A stretch of 64,000 nt of DNA. It comes from Enterobacter sp. JUb54. GTDB lineage: Bacteria; Pseudomonadota; Gammaproteobacteria; Enterobacterales; Enterobacteriaceae. The position numbers and the translations under genes were made by a program. The DNA lies in assembly GCF_014298075.1 (NCBI RefSeq), contig NZ_CP060418.1:992001-1056000 (forward strand), read 5' to 3'. Below, piece after piece: positions 8,287 to 17,176 of the stretch; position 1 is the first letter of the stretch; each line of letters opens with the position of its first letter. The notes beneath the pieces are model-generated. The model was not told the origin of the DNA. It saw nothing but the letters and a program-made list of their open reading frames with translations, and made no database searches.

Positions 8287-11200
8287 ACTTCGACGGCTCC
8301 TAGCAGGTAACGGTGGTGGCGATGAACATGGCTGATGATGCGGCACATGTCGGACAGCGGTGAGGGAACCTCATCAAACTGGCTGCTGTCATCGATAGTC
8401 AGCAGCCAGGTTTGCTGGTTCTGGCGGATGTGCACCTGGCGTGCATCAATCAGAAAACCGGGGTTGCTGCTGTGAGTGAAATCCTCGGCGAGGCTAAAGA
8501 CGGTGATTTTGTCTTTATAGGGTTTACCCTGCCACGGACAGAACTGCGCGCAGTTGCCGCATTCATTGCAGAAAGCGTCAAGGTGCAGGGTCTGATAACG
8601 GTTCTTAAAGCCCGGTACCGCGATGGAGACGTTGGCGCGGTTAGGACAGACATCCACGCATTTACTGCAGACGTAGTTACACTCCAGGCAGCGGGCCGCT
8701 TCTTGCGTAACGAACGCCTCGCGGTCGTCCGGGCTGACCTCGGCAACCGCAATGGCGCCTTTGCGGCGATAGATCTCCGCCGGGTCGACGTTATTCCAGT
8801 GCTTATTACCATGGTGACTGAGGATATTTTCGCGCGCCAGAATGGCGTCCGTGGCCCGCCGGGCATTGCCGATGGCCGAGACGATGGACGAGGGGCCGCG
8901 CTGCACGTCGCCGATCAGGAAAACGTTGGGCTTGCGGGTTTCGCCGTCGGCGGCCACTTCCGGCCAGCCGTGTTCATCGAGCGGAATGCCCATCGCCGCC
9001 AGCGCGTCGCTGTCCTGCTGCTCGCCGATGGCGGTGATCAGCGTGTCCACCTGCAACGTGCAGGTTTCAGGGGTATCTACGGGGCGGCGGCGTCCTTTTT
9101 CGTCCGGCTCGCCGAGGGTCATCACGCGCAACGTCAGCGTCCCGTCGGCGTCGTATCGTTCCGGGTTGTTGAGGAAACGGAACGCCACGCCATCGTGCTG
9201 GGCTTCTTCAAACTCTTCGCGCCAGGCCGGCATCTCCTGTTGTGAACGGCGGTAGACGATCGTCGCCTGCTCGACGCCAGGCACGCGCAGGGTCGCGCGG
9301 GCGCAATCCATCGCCGTATTCCCCGCGCCAATAATGGCGACATGTTTCCCCAGCTTCAGGTTATCGCCGCGGTTATATTCCCGTAGAAACTGCAGCGATT
9401 TGCGTACGTTGGGGTTATCGCCGCGCAGCGTCACGCCGCTGTTTTTATCGGTCCCGGTGGCGACCAGCACGTACTGGAACCCTTTTTGCTGCAGCTGTTC
9501 AACGCTCAGATGCGGGTCGCAGCCGTAGACAATATCGACGCCGTGACGGACGACAAAATCGATGTCCTGCTCAATGAGTTCGGCTGGTATACGAAACTGC
9601 GGGATGATATTGCGCACCACGCCGCCGGCGTTGGCCTCACGCTCAAACAGCGTAACCAGATGGCCGGCACGGGCGAGGAAATAGCCAGCAGCCAGCCCCG
9701 CCGGTCCGGCACCAATGACGGCCACCGGATGGCGGCTGCCGGAACCCGCCGGTTTATGCCAGCGGCGTTGGTAGTCGTCCCAACCTTTTTCCAGGGCAAT
9801 TTTTTTCAGCTCGCGAATGTTAAGCGCGCTGTCGTAATCCAGGCGGGTGCAATTGTTCTGGCACTGGTGGTCGCAGATATGGCCGGTAATCGCCGGCAGC
9901 GCGTTACGCTGATAAATCAGATCCAGCGCCTCGGCATAGCGACGTTCTCCCATCAGGCGGATATATTCCGGGATATCCTGTTTGATGGCGCAGGCGGTCA
10001 CGCAGGGGGCAACGTAACAGTCGGTCAGCGGCAGCGCTTCCCCGACATCAATGCGCTCATCGGGTTTCCACTGTTTCTGGGTGTAGTCCATGGTGACGGC
10101 TTTTTCCGCCAGGGCGTTCAGCCGTTGCACATCGACCTGTTTCATGTGCCAGCCATCGGACTGCTCCAGTTCGCGCATGCATTCGCTAAGCCGCAAATAG
10201 CCGCCGGGTTTGAGCAGATCCGTCGCCATGGTAATCGGGTGGATCCCGGTTTCGAAGATCTCGCGAATGTTCAGCTGGCTGGCACCACCGGAGTAGGAGA
10301 TGGGCAGTTTGCCGTCGAACGCCCGGGAGAGCAGGGCGGCGACGTTAATGGAGAGCGGGAACAGCGCTCGTCCGGACATGTACATTTCGTCTCCGGGCAG
10401 CGCGCCTTTGTTGTTGACGGTCCCGAGGGTATTGGTCAGTTTTACGCCGAAGCCGAGGTCGCGCGCTTTTGCCAGCTGCATCAGGCGCGCCAGCATCTCC
10501 AGCGCCCGGTCGATTTTCAGATCGTGCTCGAACGACGCCTCGTTGAGGCCAATATAGCCAAAGCCGCAGGTATCGAGTATTTCACGCACCCGCGAATAGC
10601 CCAGCAGCGTCGGGTTGAGCTTGACGAAGGTGTTGAGGTTTTTCTCTTCCAGCATATAGCGGCAGATGGCTTCAATCTCGTCGGGCGGGCAGCCGTGCAT
10701 GGTCGAGAGCGTGACGCCCTGCACCAGGGTGGCGGGGATGCGCTGCGCCAGCGTCGCCAGTCGTGGGCGGATATCGTCGAGCTGGTGGCGAACCAGGAAC
10801 GCGTCGTCATGCAGCCAGCGGTCGAGGATTTCGCGATAGCGGGCAAACTCCGGCTGGCTGGTGGCGTTGAGCATGGTGTGGATAAACTGCTGCATCGGCG
10901 GCTGCTTGATGCCGTCGAGGTTGTAGCCGACGCTCATATTGAAAATAAACGATTTCCCCGCCTCCATCGGCGTCAGAGGCAGGATCTCTTCCAGCAGATG
11001 CAGGATAAACCAGGCTTTCAGATACTCGTCGCTGGCCTTCTGCAGGGTAAATTCGGTCGACCATTCGGTGTTGAAACATTCATCTTCGGCGTCGATACAG
11101 GGCTTTTCCAGCTCCAGCCGGTCAAGGATTTGCACGGTTTTCAGTTCGATAAACCGCCCGCCGGTGAGCCAGGAGGTAATAATATTTTGCGCCAGTTGGG

Positions 11201-11387
11201 TATGCGGCCCGGCGGCAGGCCCGACCGGGGTCGCGCACGGTTCGCCGAACACGGTGATCCGCTGCTGGCGGGCCGGTGAGTAAAACTGCTGTTCGGGAAT
11301 ACCAAATATGGAACGATGCTGGTGGTATTCATCAAAGATGCGCGTCAATAATTCCTCAAATGGAACCGGACGCATAATATCTCCCAT
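8283..11387 (-). CDS. ygfK: selenate/urate-pathway oxidoreductase YgfK
   Basis: 1034 residues (E. coli 1032). Layout: a dihydropyrimidine/dihydroorotate dehydrogenase-like barrel in the first ~450 residues (GPAAGPHTQL, STMHGCPPDE, KLNPTLLGY), a GltD-like Fe-S helical region with CVTACAIKQ, an FAD site VIGAGPAGLAAG and NAD(P) site IIGAGNTAMDC, then a C-terminal 2x4Fe-4S ferredoxin part (CLECNYVCSKCVDVCP, CNECGNCAQFCP). The likely role is reduction of a purine-derived ring in anaerobic urate breakdown. ATG at 11387 follows TAAGGAGAGGG. Transcribed with ssnA; a weak sigma-54 promoter lies upstream. Confidence 0.92.
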   Translation of the reverse strand: MGDIMRPVPFEELLTRIFDEYHQHRSIFGIPEQQFYSPARQQRITVFGEPCATPVGPAAGPHTQLAQNIITSWLTGGRFIELKTVQILDRLELEKPCIDAEDECFNTEWSTEFTLQKASDEYLKAWFILHLLEEILPLTPMEAGKSFIFNMSVGYNLDGIKQPPMQQFIHTMLNATSQPEFARYREILDRWLHDDAFLVRHQLDDIRPRLATLAQRIPATLVQGVTLSTMHGCPPDEIEAICRYMLEEKNLNTFVKLNPTLLGYSRVREILDTCGFGYIGLNEASFEHDLKIDRALEMLARLMQLAKARDLGFGVKLTNTLGTVNNKGALPGDEMYMSGRALFPLSINVAALLSRAFDGKLPISYSGGASQLNIREIFETGIHPITMATDLLKPGGYLRLSECMRELEQSDGWHMKQVDVQRLNALAEKAVTMDYTQKQWKPDERIDVGEALPLTDCYVAPCVTACAIKQDIPEYIRLMGERRYAEALDLIYQRNALPAITGHICDHQCQNNCTRLDYDSALNIRELKKIALEKGWDDYQRRWHKPAGSGSRHPVAVIGAGPAGLAAGYFLARAGHLVTLFEREANAGGVVRNIIPQFRIPAELIEQDIDFVVRHGVDIVYGCDPHLSVEQLQQKGFQYVLVATGTDKNSGVTLRGDNPNVRKSLQFLREYNRGDNLKLGKHVAIIGAGNTAMDCARATLRVPGVEQATIVYRRSQQEMPAWREEFEEAQHDGVAFRFLNNPERYDADGTLTLRVMTLGEPDEKGRRRPVDTPETCTLQVDTLITAIGEQQDSDALAAMGIPLDEHGWPEVAADGETRKPNVFLIGDVQRGPSSIVSAIGNARRATDAILARENILSHHGNKHWNNVDPAEIYRRKGAIAVAEVSPDDREAFVTQEAARCLECNYVCSKCVDVCPNRANVSIAVPGFKNRYQTLHLDAFCNECGNCAQFCPWQGKPYKDKITVFSLAEDFTHSSNPGFLIDARQVHIRQNQQTWLLTIDDSSQFDEVPSPLSDMCRIISHVHRHHRYLLGAVEV

Positions 11388-11462
11388 AACCCTCTCCTTA
11401 GATGAATCGGTGAATGCGCATGGCCCGCAGGGCAAACGCGCTGATGAATTAAGAGAGAAGGA

Positions 11463-11477
11463 GCAACAATCACACCA
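11463..11477 (-). promoter_or_regulatory. candidate sigma-54 promoter of ygfK
   Basis: Minus-strand TGGTGT-GATTG-TTGC: good -12 box, GG kept at -24 but the rest of that box differs from TGGCAC; correct spacing. The start would lie about 65 bases before the ygfK ATG. Confidence 0.5.
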
Positions 11478-11671
11478 GTTATTAAATAATGAACAGGACA
11501 TGGTATGAAATTGTGAGAGGGATCGGATATTAATCGTGGTTTATGAAATGCATCACATGACGGAAATGCGAATTAAAATCACTCACCGAGCGGGGTTTTA
11601 TTTATTTCTCAAAATTATCGTGAGGCTATCACAATGATAATTTTGCCGTAGCGAACATGGGCGACTGTGGG

Positions 11672-12253
11672 TCATTGCGACGTCGCGTTATATTGATGCA
11701 GGCGAGTAAAGTCGGCAGGGGTATCAACATCAAAAATAATCTCGGGATAATCGAGGGCCAGCTGGCGGTGCGGGCCGCCCAGTAACGCCTGGCGAACGGA
11801 AGTCCCGGTGGCGCAGGCCAGGCGCTGTAGCAATATCTCTCGTGCAATAAGAATTGGATGGCCCGGCGTACCCTGATAAACCGGCAGGATTGCGCCCTGA
11901 TGGCGTAAAGGCCAGAGGGTGCGAAATACCCGCGGGGTGAGACAAGGCAGATCGCCATGGGTGATAAAACAGTATTCGCTATTCACGGCAAGGGCTCCGC
12001 AGCGCACCGATGAGAACAATCCCTGCGCATAATCGGCATTATACACCAGCGTTATTCGCGGGTCGTCGGCGTAGCGTGCCGCGAGCTGTTCGGCCTGAAA
12101 ACCGGTGACCAGAATAATACGCGAACAGAACTGCAGGGCGTTTTTAATACTTGCATCAAGAATCGTTCCATTCTGCCAGGGTAACATCAATTTCCATTGC
12201 CCCATCCGGGTGGATAATCCTGCGGCAGTAATAATACAGTCGATGTGCTTCAT
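11672..12253 (-). CDS. mocA: molybdenum cofactor cytidylyltransferase
   Basis: 193 residues, MobA-like nucleotidyltransferase (E. coli MocA/YgfJ, 192). The N-terminal signature AAGLSTRMGQWKLMLPW carries the glycine-rich loop with R and K that bind CTP; THGDLPCL supplies the metal-binding aspartate. It adds CMP to molybdopterin, forming the MCD cofactor used by xanthine dehydrogenase-type hydroxylases. It is divergent from yqeC with only 34 bases between the starts. No such hydroxylase gene is in the window. Confidence 0.88.
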   Translation of the reverse strand: MKHIDCIITAAGLSTRMGQWKLMLPWQNGTILDASIKNALQFCSRIILVTGFQAEQLAARYADDPRITLVYNADYAQGLFSSVRCGALAVNSEYCFITHGDLPCLTPRVFRTLWPLRHQGAILPVYQGTPGHPILIAREILLQRLACATGTSVRQALLGGPHRQLALDYPEIIFDVDTPADFTRLHQYNATSQ

Positions 12254-12287
12254 AGGCCTCTTTATATAATGGAGTTGCAGCTGAAGA

Positions 12288-13055
12288 ATGGAAAATATAC
12301 CGCACGTTGCCGATCTGTTTTGTGATTCAGATGCGTTTGCCCGTCCGTTGCTTATTGCTGCGGTGGGCGCCGGAGGTAAAACCAGCACGTTATTGTGGCT
12401 GGCTGAACTGTTTTGTCGGGCCGGACGGCGGGTGCTGCTAACCACCACCACCCAGATGTATCTGCCGCAGCGGATGCCGGTGATGTTCTGTCGCGATCCG
12501 GGAAAGCTGCCGGATGCGGTGTGGCAACGTCCGCTGCAGGCCTGTTTCTCCCGCTGGCTGCCGCAGGCGGGAAAAGTGAAAGGCTTTACCCCAGCACAAC
12601 TGGATGCGCTGTTGGCCCAGGCAAAGGTCGACGTGGTGCTGGTCGAAGCTGACGGCGCTCACGGTTTTGCACTCAAAGCGCCAGATCAGCACGAACCTTG
12701 CATCCCGTTATCCTGTCGCTGCGTCATTGCCGTGACGGGCGCCGGGTTGCTCGGGCAGTACATCGGGCCAGACAGCGTTCATCGCTGGCCTCTTTTTTCC
12801 CGTATCACCGGGGCTGAAGCAGGCGCGAGGCTGGACTGGCCGATGTTGCATCGTCTGATTCAACATCCCCAGGGGGCTTTTAAAGGCGCGCCGCGACAGG
12901 CTCGCCGGATCTGGCTGCTGAATCAGCTTTCTCAAAATGAGAATTTGCCCGTCGACGACCTGCTTCAGCAGGGCGATGTGGATGCCATCTGGGCCGGCGC
13001 CGTACAGGAGCGACCGGCAATCAGGCGCAGACGAGTGAGACCCGTGCCGGGATGA
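12288..13055 (+). CDS. yqeC: selenium-dependent hydroxylase accessory protein YqeC
   Basis: 255 residues, YqeC family. P-loop VGAGGKTST near residue 27 and the acid motif VLVEADGAHG. Phylogenetic studies tie the family to selenium-dependent molybdenum hydroxylases together with YqeB; the reaction is unknown. ATG at 12288 has only a distant GGAG; a TATAAT stands at 12266-12271. It is followed by yqeB after 23 bases, so the two form an operon. Confidence 0.85.
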   Translation: MENIPHVADLFCDSDAFARPLLIAAVGAGGKTSTLLWLAELFCRAGRRVLLTTTTQMYLPQRMPVMFCRDPGKLPDAVWQRPLQACFSRWLPQAGKVKGFTPAQLDALLAQAKVDVVLVEADGAHGFALKAPDQHEPCIPLSCRCVIAVTGAGLLGQYIGPDSVHRWPLFSRITGAEAGARLDWPMLHRLIQHPQGAFKGAPRQARRIWLLNQLSQNENLPVDDLLQQGDVDAIWAGAVQERPAIRRRRVRPVPG

Positions 13056-13078
13056 AAGGGATAGCCATTGAGGTCGTT

Positions 13079-14704
13079 ATGAATATTTTCTCTGAAGCTG
13101 CAAAATTCGAAGCACAAAACCGGCCGTTCGCCCTGGCCCAGATCGTCGACAGCCGGGGCTCGACGCCACGGCACTCGGCCCAGATGCTGGTCTGCGAGGA
13201 CGGTACTATCGTGGGGACGATCGGCGGCGGCATGGTCGAGCGAAAGGTGATCGATGAGGCGCTGGCGGCGCTGCGGGAAAAGGCTTCGCGCATGTTTCAT
13301 GGCCGGATGACGCGCAGCGGTAACGATGCCGTCGGCTCTGACTGCGGGGGCGCTATGTCGGTCTATATTAGCGTCCACGGTCTGCGCCCGCGGCTGGTGC
13401 TGATCGGCGCCGGACACGTCAACCGCGCCGTGGCGCAGAGCGCCGCGCTGTTGGGGTTTGATATCGTCGTCACAGATATCTACCGGGAGAGCCTTAACCC
13501 GGAATACTTCCCTCCTGCCACACAACTGATACATGCCGAATCGTTCAGCGCCGCCGTCGAGAAACTGGCGATCCGCCCGGACAATTTCGTGCTTATTGCC
13601 ACCAACAATAAAGACCGTGAAGCGCTGGACCGCCTGATTACGCAGCCGCTGGCCTGGCTTGGTCTGCTGGCCAGCCGCCGCAAGGTGCAGGTTTTCTTAC
13701 GCCAGCTGCGGGAAAACGGCGTGGCGGAATCACAGATCGCGCGCCTGCATGCGCCGGTGGGCTATAACATTGGCGCCGAGACGCCCAATGAGATTGCTAT
13801 CAGCGTCCTGGCCGAGATCCTGCAGGTCAAAAATCATGCCCCGGGAGGGCTGATGATGGCGGCTGCGCATCCTTCACGACATTCGCTGGTGGTGATCCGC
13901 GGCGCTGGCGATATCGCCACCGGCGTCGCGCTGCGCCTGTGGCATGCCGGGTTTAAGGTGGTGATGCTGGAGGTGGAAAAACCGACGGTGATCCGCCGCA
14001 GCGTGGCCTTTGCCCAGGCGATATTTGAGGGCGAGATGACCGTTGAAGGGGTGATGGCGCGGCGCGTCTCATCGGTATCAGAGGCGCTGAGCATCGTTGA
14101 AAGTGGCGCGATCCCGCTGCTGGTTGACCCTCTCTGTGATTCACTGGCCGAGCTCAAACCCGCCAGCGTGGTCGATGCGATTCTGGCAAAAGAGAACACC
14201 GGCACCCACAGCGGGATGGCTCCGGTGGTCATTGCCCTTGGCCCCGGATTTTGCGTCGGCAAAGCCTGTCACGCGGTGGTAGAAACCAACCGTGGGCACT
14301 GGCTGGGGCAGGTGATTTATCAGGGCTGTGCCCAGGAAAATACCGGGATCCCGGGCAATATCCAGGGCCACACCTCCCGGCGGGTGATCCGCGCCCCGGC
14401 GGCGGGGGTTATGAATGGCAGAGTACAGTTGGGGGATATCGTCAAAGAGGGCGAGATCATCGCGACCGTTGGTAATCACGATATTCCGGCACCGCTGGGC
14501 GGTATGGTGCGCGGGCTACTGAACGACGGGCTGGTGGTCAACAGCGGTTTTAAAATCGGCGATATCGACCCGCGCGGCGCCGAAGCTGACTATACCAGCG
14601 TATCGGACAAAGCCAGGGCAATCGGCGGCGGGGTGCTGGAAGCGCTGATGACGCTGATGCACCGGGGAGTGAAAGCAAAAGAGGTGGTACTGACGGTAGC
14701 CTGA
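13079..14704 (+). CDS. yqeB: selenium-dependent molybdenum hydroxylase maturation protein YqeB
   Basis: 541 residues, the E. coli length. The N-terminal part is XdhC/CoxI-like (QIVDSRGSTPRHSAQM, DCGGAMSV, Rossmann motif LIGAGHVNRA), proteins that insert or sulphurate Mo cofactor. The C-terminal part (from about residue 265, VVIRGAGDIATGVALR) is the EF2563/YqeB selenium-hydroxylase domain. GAGG seven bases before ATG 13079 selects that start over the in-frame 13052. It probably matures a urate/xanthine hydroxylase encoded elsewhere, because xdhD is missing here. Confidence 0.88.
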   Translation: MNIFSEAAKFEAQNRPFALAQIVDSRGSTPRHSAQMLVCEDGTIVGTIGGGMVERKVIDEALAALREKASRMFHGRMTRSGNDAVGSDCGGAMSVYISVHGLRPRLVLIGAGHVNRAVAQSAALLGFDIVVTDIYRESLNPEYFPPATQLIHAESFSAAVEKLAIRPDNFVLIATNNKDREALDRLITQPLAWLGLLASRRKVQVFLRQLRENGVAESQIARLHAPVGYNIGAETPNEIAISVLAEILQVKNHAPGGLMMAAAHPSRHSLVVIRGAGDIATGVALRLWHAGFKVVMLEVEKPTVIRRSVAFAQAIFEGEMTVEGVMARRVSSVSEALSIVESGAIPLLVDPLCDSLAELKPASVVDAILAKENTGTHSGMAPVVIALGPGFCVGKACHAVVETNRGHWLGQVIYQGCAQENTGIPGNIQGHTSRRVIRAPAAGVMNGRVQLGDIVKEGEIIATVGNHDIPAPLGGMVRGLLNDGLVVNSGFKIGDIDPRGAEADYTSVSDKARAIGGGVLEALMTLMHRGVKAKEVVLTVA

Positions 14705-14725
14705 TACCTGTGAGTACGTGGCATA

Positions 14726-14761
14726 GCAACAGGCCCGGCGATGTGCCGGGTCTGTTGCTAT
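14726..14761. terminator. hairpin between convergent yqeB and yqeA
   Basis: Long inverted repeat TAGCAACAGRCCCGGC-gatgt-GCCGGGTCTGTTGCTA without a T-run on either side. It may be a two-way Rho-assisted stop or an mRNA-stabilising hairpin. Confidence 0.55.
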
Positions 14762-14774
14762 CAGGCGGACAGCG

Positions 14775-15707
14775 TTAACTCATGATCACCGTGCCGGTTT
14801 TCCCTTCGATGCCCTCCTGGGCTTTGCTCAGCACCGTAATTAAGGCTTTGCGCCCCGGGCGGGAGCGAGCAAAGGACACGGCGGCCTCCACCTTCGGCAG
14901 CATCGAGCCTTTAGCGAACTGGCCCTCCTGAATAAAGCGTTCGGCATCGCTGAGCGAGAGGGTATCCAGCCACTGTTGCTCCGGTTTGCCAAAATTGATC
15001 GCCACTTTCTCCACTGCGGTAAGGATAATCAGCATGTCGGCGTCAATCATCGCCGCCAGCCGGGCGCTGGCCCAGTCTTTATCAATGACCGCGCTGGCAC
15101 CACGCAGATGCTGGCCTTCGCGAATCACCGGGATGCCGCCGCCGCCGACGGTAATCACCACGTGGCCGGCCTCCATCAGCGTTTTCACCGTCTCCTTCTC
15201 GACGATATCCACCGGCTGGGGCGATGCCACAACCCGCCGGTAGCCGCGTCCGGCATCCTCTTTCAGGGTATACCCCTGTTCACTCAGGCGGTCTGCTTCC
15301 TCTTTGCTGAAGAAGGAGCCGATGGGTTTGGTCGGATGCTGAAAAGCAGGATCGTCAGCGCTGACTTCGACCTGGGTAATCAGGGTGGCGACCGGTACCG
15401 ACAGGCCGCGGCAGAGCAGCGCTTCGCGCAGGGCATTTTGTAAATCGTAACCAATGTACCCCTGGCTCAGGGCAACGCAGACCGACATCGGCAGCATCGG
15501 GGTGTGGGCTTCGGTTTTCGCCGCGGCTTCGAAGACGAGATTGATCATCCCGACCTGGGGGCCGTTGCCGTGGGTGACAACCACCTGATGCCCCTGGGCA
15601 ATCAGGTCAACGATGGCCTGCGCGGTTTGCCTGACGGCCTGCATTTGCCCGGCCAGATCGTCGCCTAAGGCATTGCCGCCGAGGGCGAGAACAATTTTCT
15701 TACTCAT
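14775..15707 (-). CDS. yqeA: carbamate kinase-like protein
   Basis: 310 residues, amino-acid kinase fold, ArcC/YqeA type. Visible motifs: ALGGNALGD at the start, THGNGPQVG, and VGGGGIPV for nucleotide binding. It converts carbamoyl phosphate and ADP to ATP, carbamate then yielding CO2 and ammonia. As the last gene of the ygeWXY-hyuA-yqeA operon (12 bases after hyuA) it would harvest carbamoyl phosphate released by YgeW, giving ATP from purine carbon. Same length as E. coli YqeA. Confidence 0.9.
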   Translation of the reverse strand: MSKKIVLALGGNALGDDLAGQMQAVRQTAQAIVDLIAQGHQVVVTHGNGPQVGMINLVFEAAAKTEAHTPMLPMSVCVALSQGYIGYDLQNALREALLCRGLSVPVATLITQVEVSADDPAFQHPTKPIGSFFSKEEADRLSEQGYTLKEDAGRGYRRVVASPQPVDIVEKETVKTLMEAGHVVITVGGGGIPVIREGQHLRGASAVIDKDWASARLAAMIDADMLIILTAVEKVAINFGKPEQQWLDTLSLSDAERFIQEGQFAKGSMLPKVEAAVSFARSRPGRKALITVLSKAQEGIEGKTGTVIMS

Positions 15708-15719
15708 GGATTCCTCACT

Positions 15720-17126
15720 TTACGATGCGTGCCCGTTGACGGGGGCCTGAGCGGTGGAGAAGGGACTGCGACGCAAAAAACGGCCCTGGCCTGCGGTGCC
15801 GGTAAAATGGCCGTTATCAAAGATCACTCTGCCGCGAGACAGGGTCTGGCGGATCGCGCCCTGGCAGATAAACCCCTCCCAGGGCGAGTAGTCGGCGTTG
15901 TCGTGGAGCATCTCGTGGTGAATGGTGGTGGTCCGCCGTGGGTCGATGATCACCACATCGCCATCGGCGCCGGGCGCAAGCTGGCCTTTTTGCGGCCACA
16001 GGCCAAACAGCCTGGCGGGGGTCGCGCTGGTCAGCGCCACGAAGCGCTCCGGCGTGATACGCCCGGTCATCACCCCGTGTGAGAACAGCAGCAGCAGGCG
16101 GTTTTCCACTCCCGGCAGGCCGTTCGGACAGCGGCTGAAATCGCCGCCGGAAAGCTGCTGGCGCTGGGCCATCGAGAAGGCGCAGTGGTCGGTGGCGACC
16201 ACGTCAATGGCGCCATCGCTGATGCCGCACCACAGGGCATCATTGTGGCTGGCGTTGCGCAGCGGCGGGCTCAGAAGATACTGCAGGGCGTCTTCCCGCT
16301 CGTAGCAACGGTCGTCGAGCAGCAGGTATTGCGGGCAGGTTTCGACCCAAACCGGCTGGCGGCGGGCCTGGGCCAGGCGTAAATAATCCAGCCCCAGGCC
16401 GTTGGAGAGATGGACGATGTACAGCGGCGCATCACCCGCCAGCTGCGCCAGATTGATCATCCGGGCAATGGCTTCGGCTTCGCACTCCAGCGGTCGACTT
16501 AACGCGTGATAGCGCGGCGCGGTTTTCCCGGCGGCGAGAAACTCGGCGCGTTTTTGGGCGATGGCGGCATCATTTTCCGGGTGCACGGTCGTTAAGGCAC
16601 CGGCGCGATGCAGATGGCGCAGCGCCTGCAGGACTTCATCATCATTGAGTTTGTACTGGTAGGTCAGGTAGATCTTAAAGCTGCTGATCCCCGCCTCGAC
16701 CATCATCGGAATTTCATCGAGGATGGCGTGGTTAATATGCTGGATAACGCCATGAAAGCTGTAGTCGATCACCGCTTTGTAGGCGGCGTAACCGTGATAG
16801 GCCTCCAACTGGTGATGTAGCCGACAACCGGCCGGGCCGAAGCCCATATGGTCGATGATGGTTGTTGTACCGCCACACGCGGCGGCGCGGGTGCCGGTAA
16901 AAAAATCATCACAGCTGCGGGCGAGTCCGGTATCAATATTAAAGTGAGTGTGAACGTCGATGCCGCCGGGCATCACGTAGCACCCTTCGGCATCGATGGT
17001 ATCGCAGGGCTGGTCAGGGGTTATCTGGTGGGCGATGCGGCTGACCCGACCGTTTTCGATAAGCAAATCCTGCTGTGTCTGACCGTCGGCGTTAACGATG
17101 GTGCCGTTTTTAATCAGTACGCGCAT
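15720..17126 (-). CDS. hyuA: D-phenylhydantoinase-like cyclic amidohydrolase
   Basis: 468 residues, dihydropyrimidinase/hydantoinase family (E. coli HyuA/YgeZ, 461). Metal ligands in GGIDVHTHFN; the usual carbamylated lysine is in SSFKIYLTY; further ligands in TVHPEND, YIVHLSN and VATDHCAFS. It opens cyclic ureides. In E. coli it acts on phenylhydantoin in vitro, but the operon context suggests a urate-derived ring. Start ATG 17126 (MRVLIKNG) follows GGAGG-like sequence; an earlier in-frame ATG at 17174 is inside the ygeY gap and less likely. The C-terminus is a few residues longer than in E. coli. Confidence 0.9.
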   Translation of the reverse strand: MRVLIKNGTIVNADGQTQQDLLIENGRVSRIAHQITPDQPCDTIDAEGCYVMPGGIDVHTHFNIDTGLARSCDDFFTGTRAAACGGTTTIIDHMGFGPAGCRLHHQLEAYHGYAAYKAVIDYSFHGVIQHINHAILDEIPMMVEAGISSFKIYLTYQYKLNDDEVLQALRHLHRAGALTTVHPENDAAIAQKRAEFLAAGKTAPRYHALSRPLECEAEAIARMINLAQLAGDAPLYIVHLSNGLGLDYLRLAQARRQPVWVETCPQYLLLDDRCYEREDALQYLLSPPLRNASHNDALWCGISDGAIDVVATDHCAFSMAQRQQLSGGDFSRCPNGLPGVENRLLLLFSHGVMTGRITPERFVALTSATPARLFGLWPQKGQLAPGADGDVVIIDPRRTTTIHHEMLHDNADYSPWEGFICQGAIRQTLSRGRVIFDNGHFTGTAGQGRFLRRSPFSTAQAPVNGHAS

Positions 17127-17140
17127 AAAGCCTCCAGACC

Positions 17141-17159
17141 CCCGTCGCCAGGCGACGGG
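17141..17159 (-). other. intercistronic hairpin ygeY-hyuA
   Basis: CCCGTCGCC-a-GGCGACGGG, perfect 9-bp arms in the 50-base gap. One of three such hairpins in this operon; no T-run follows. Confidence 0.6.
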
Positions 17160-17176
17160 AGGAGATGCAGACAAGA

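Noticed and set aside
9486..11279. 597-codon plus-strand ORF
   Set aside because: Antisense to ygfK in a high-GC gene; the product has no recognisable family and the opposite strand encodes a full-length homologue.
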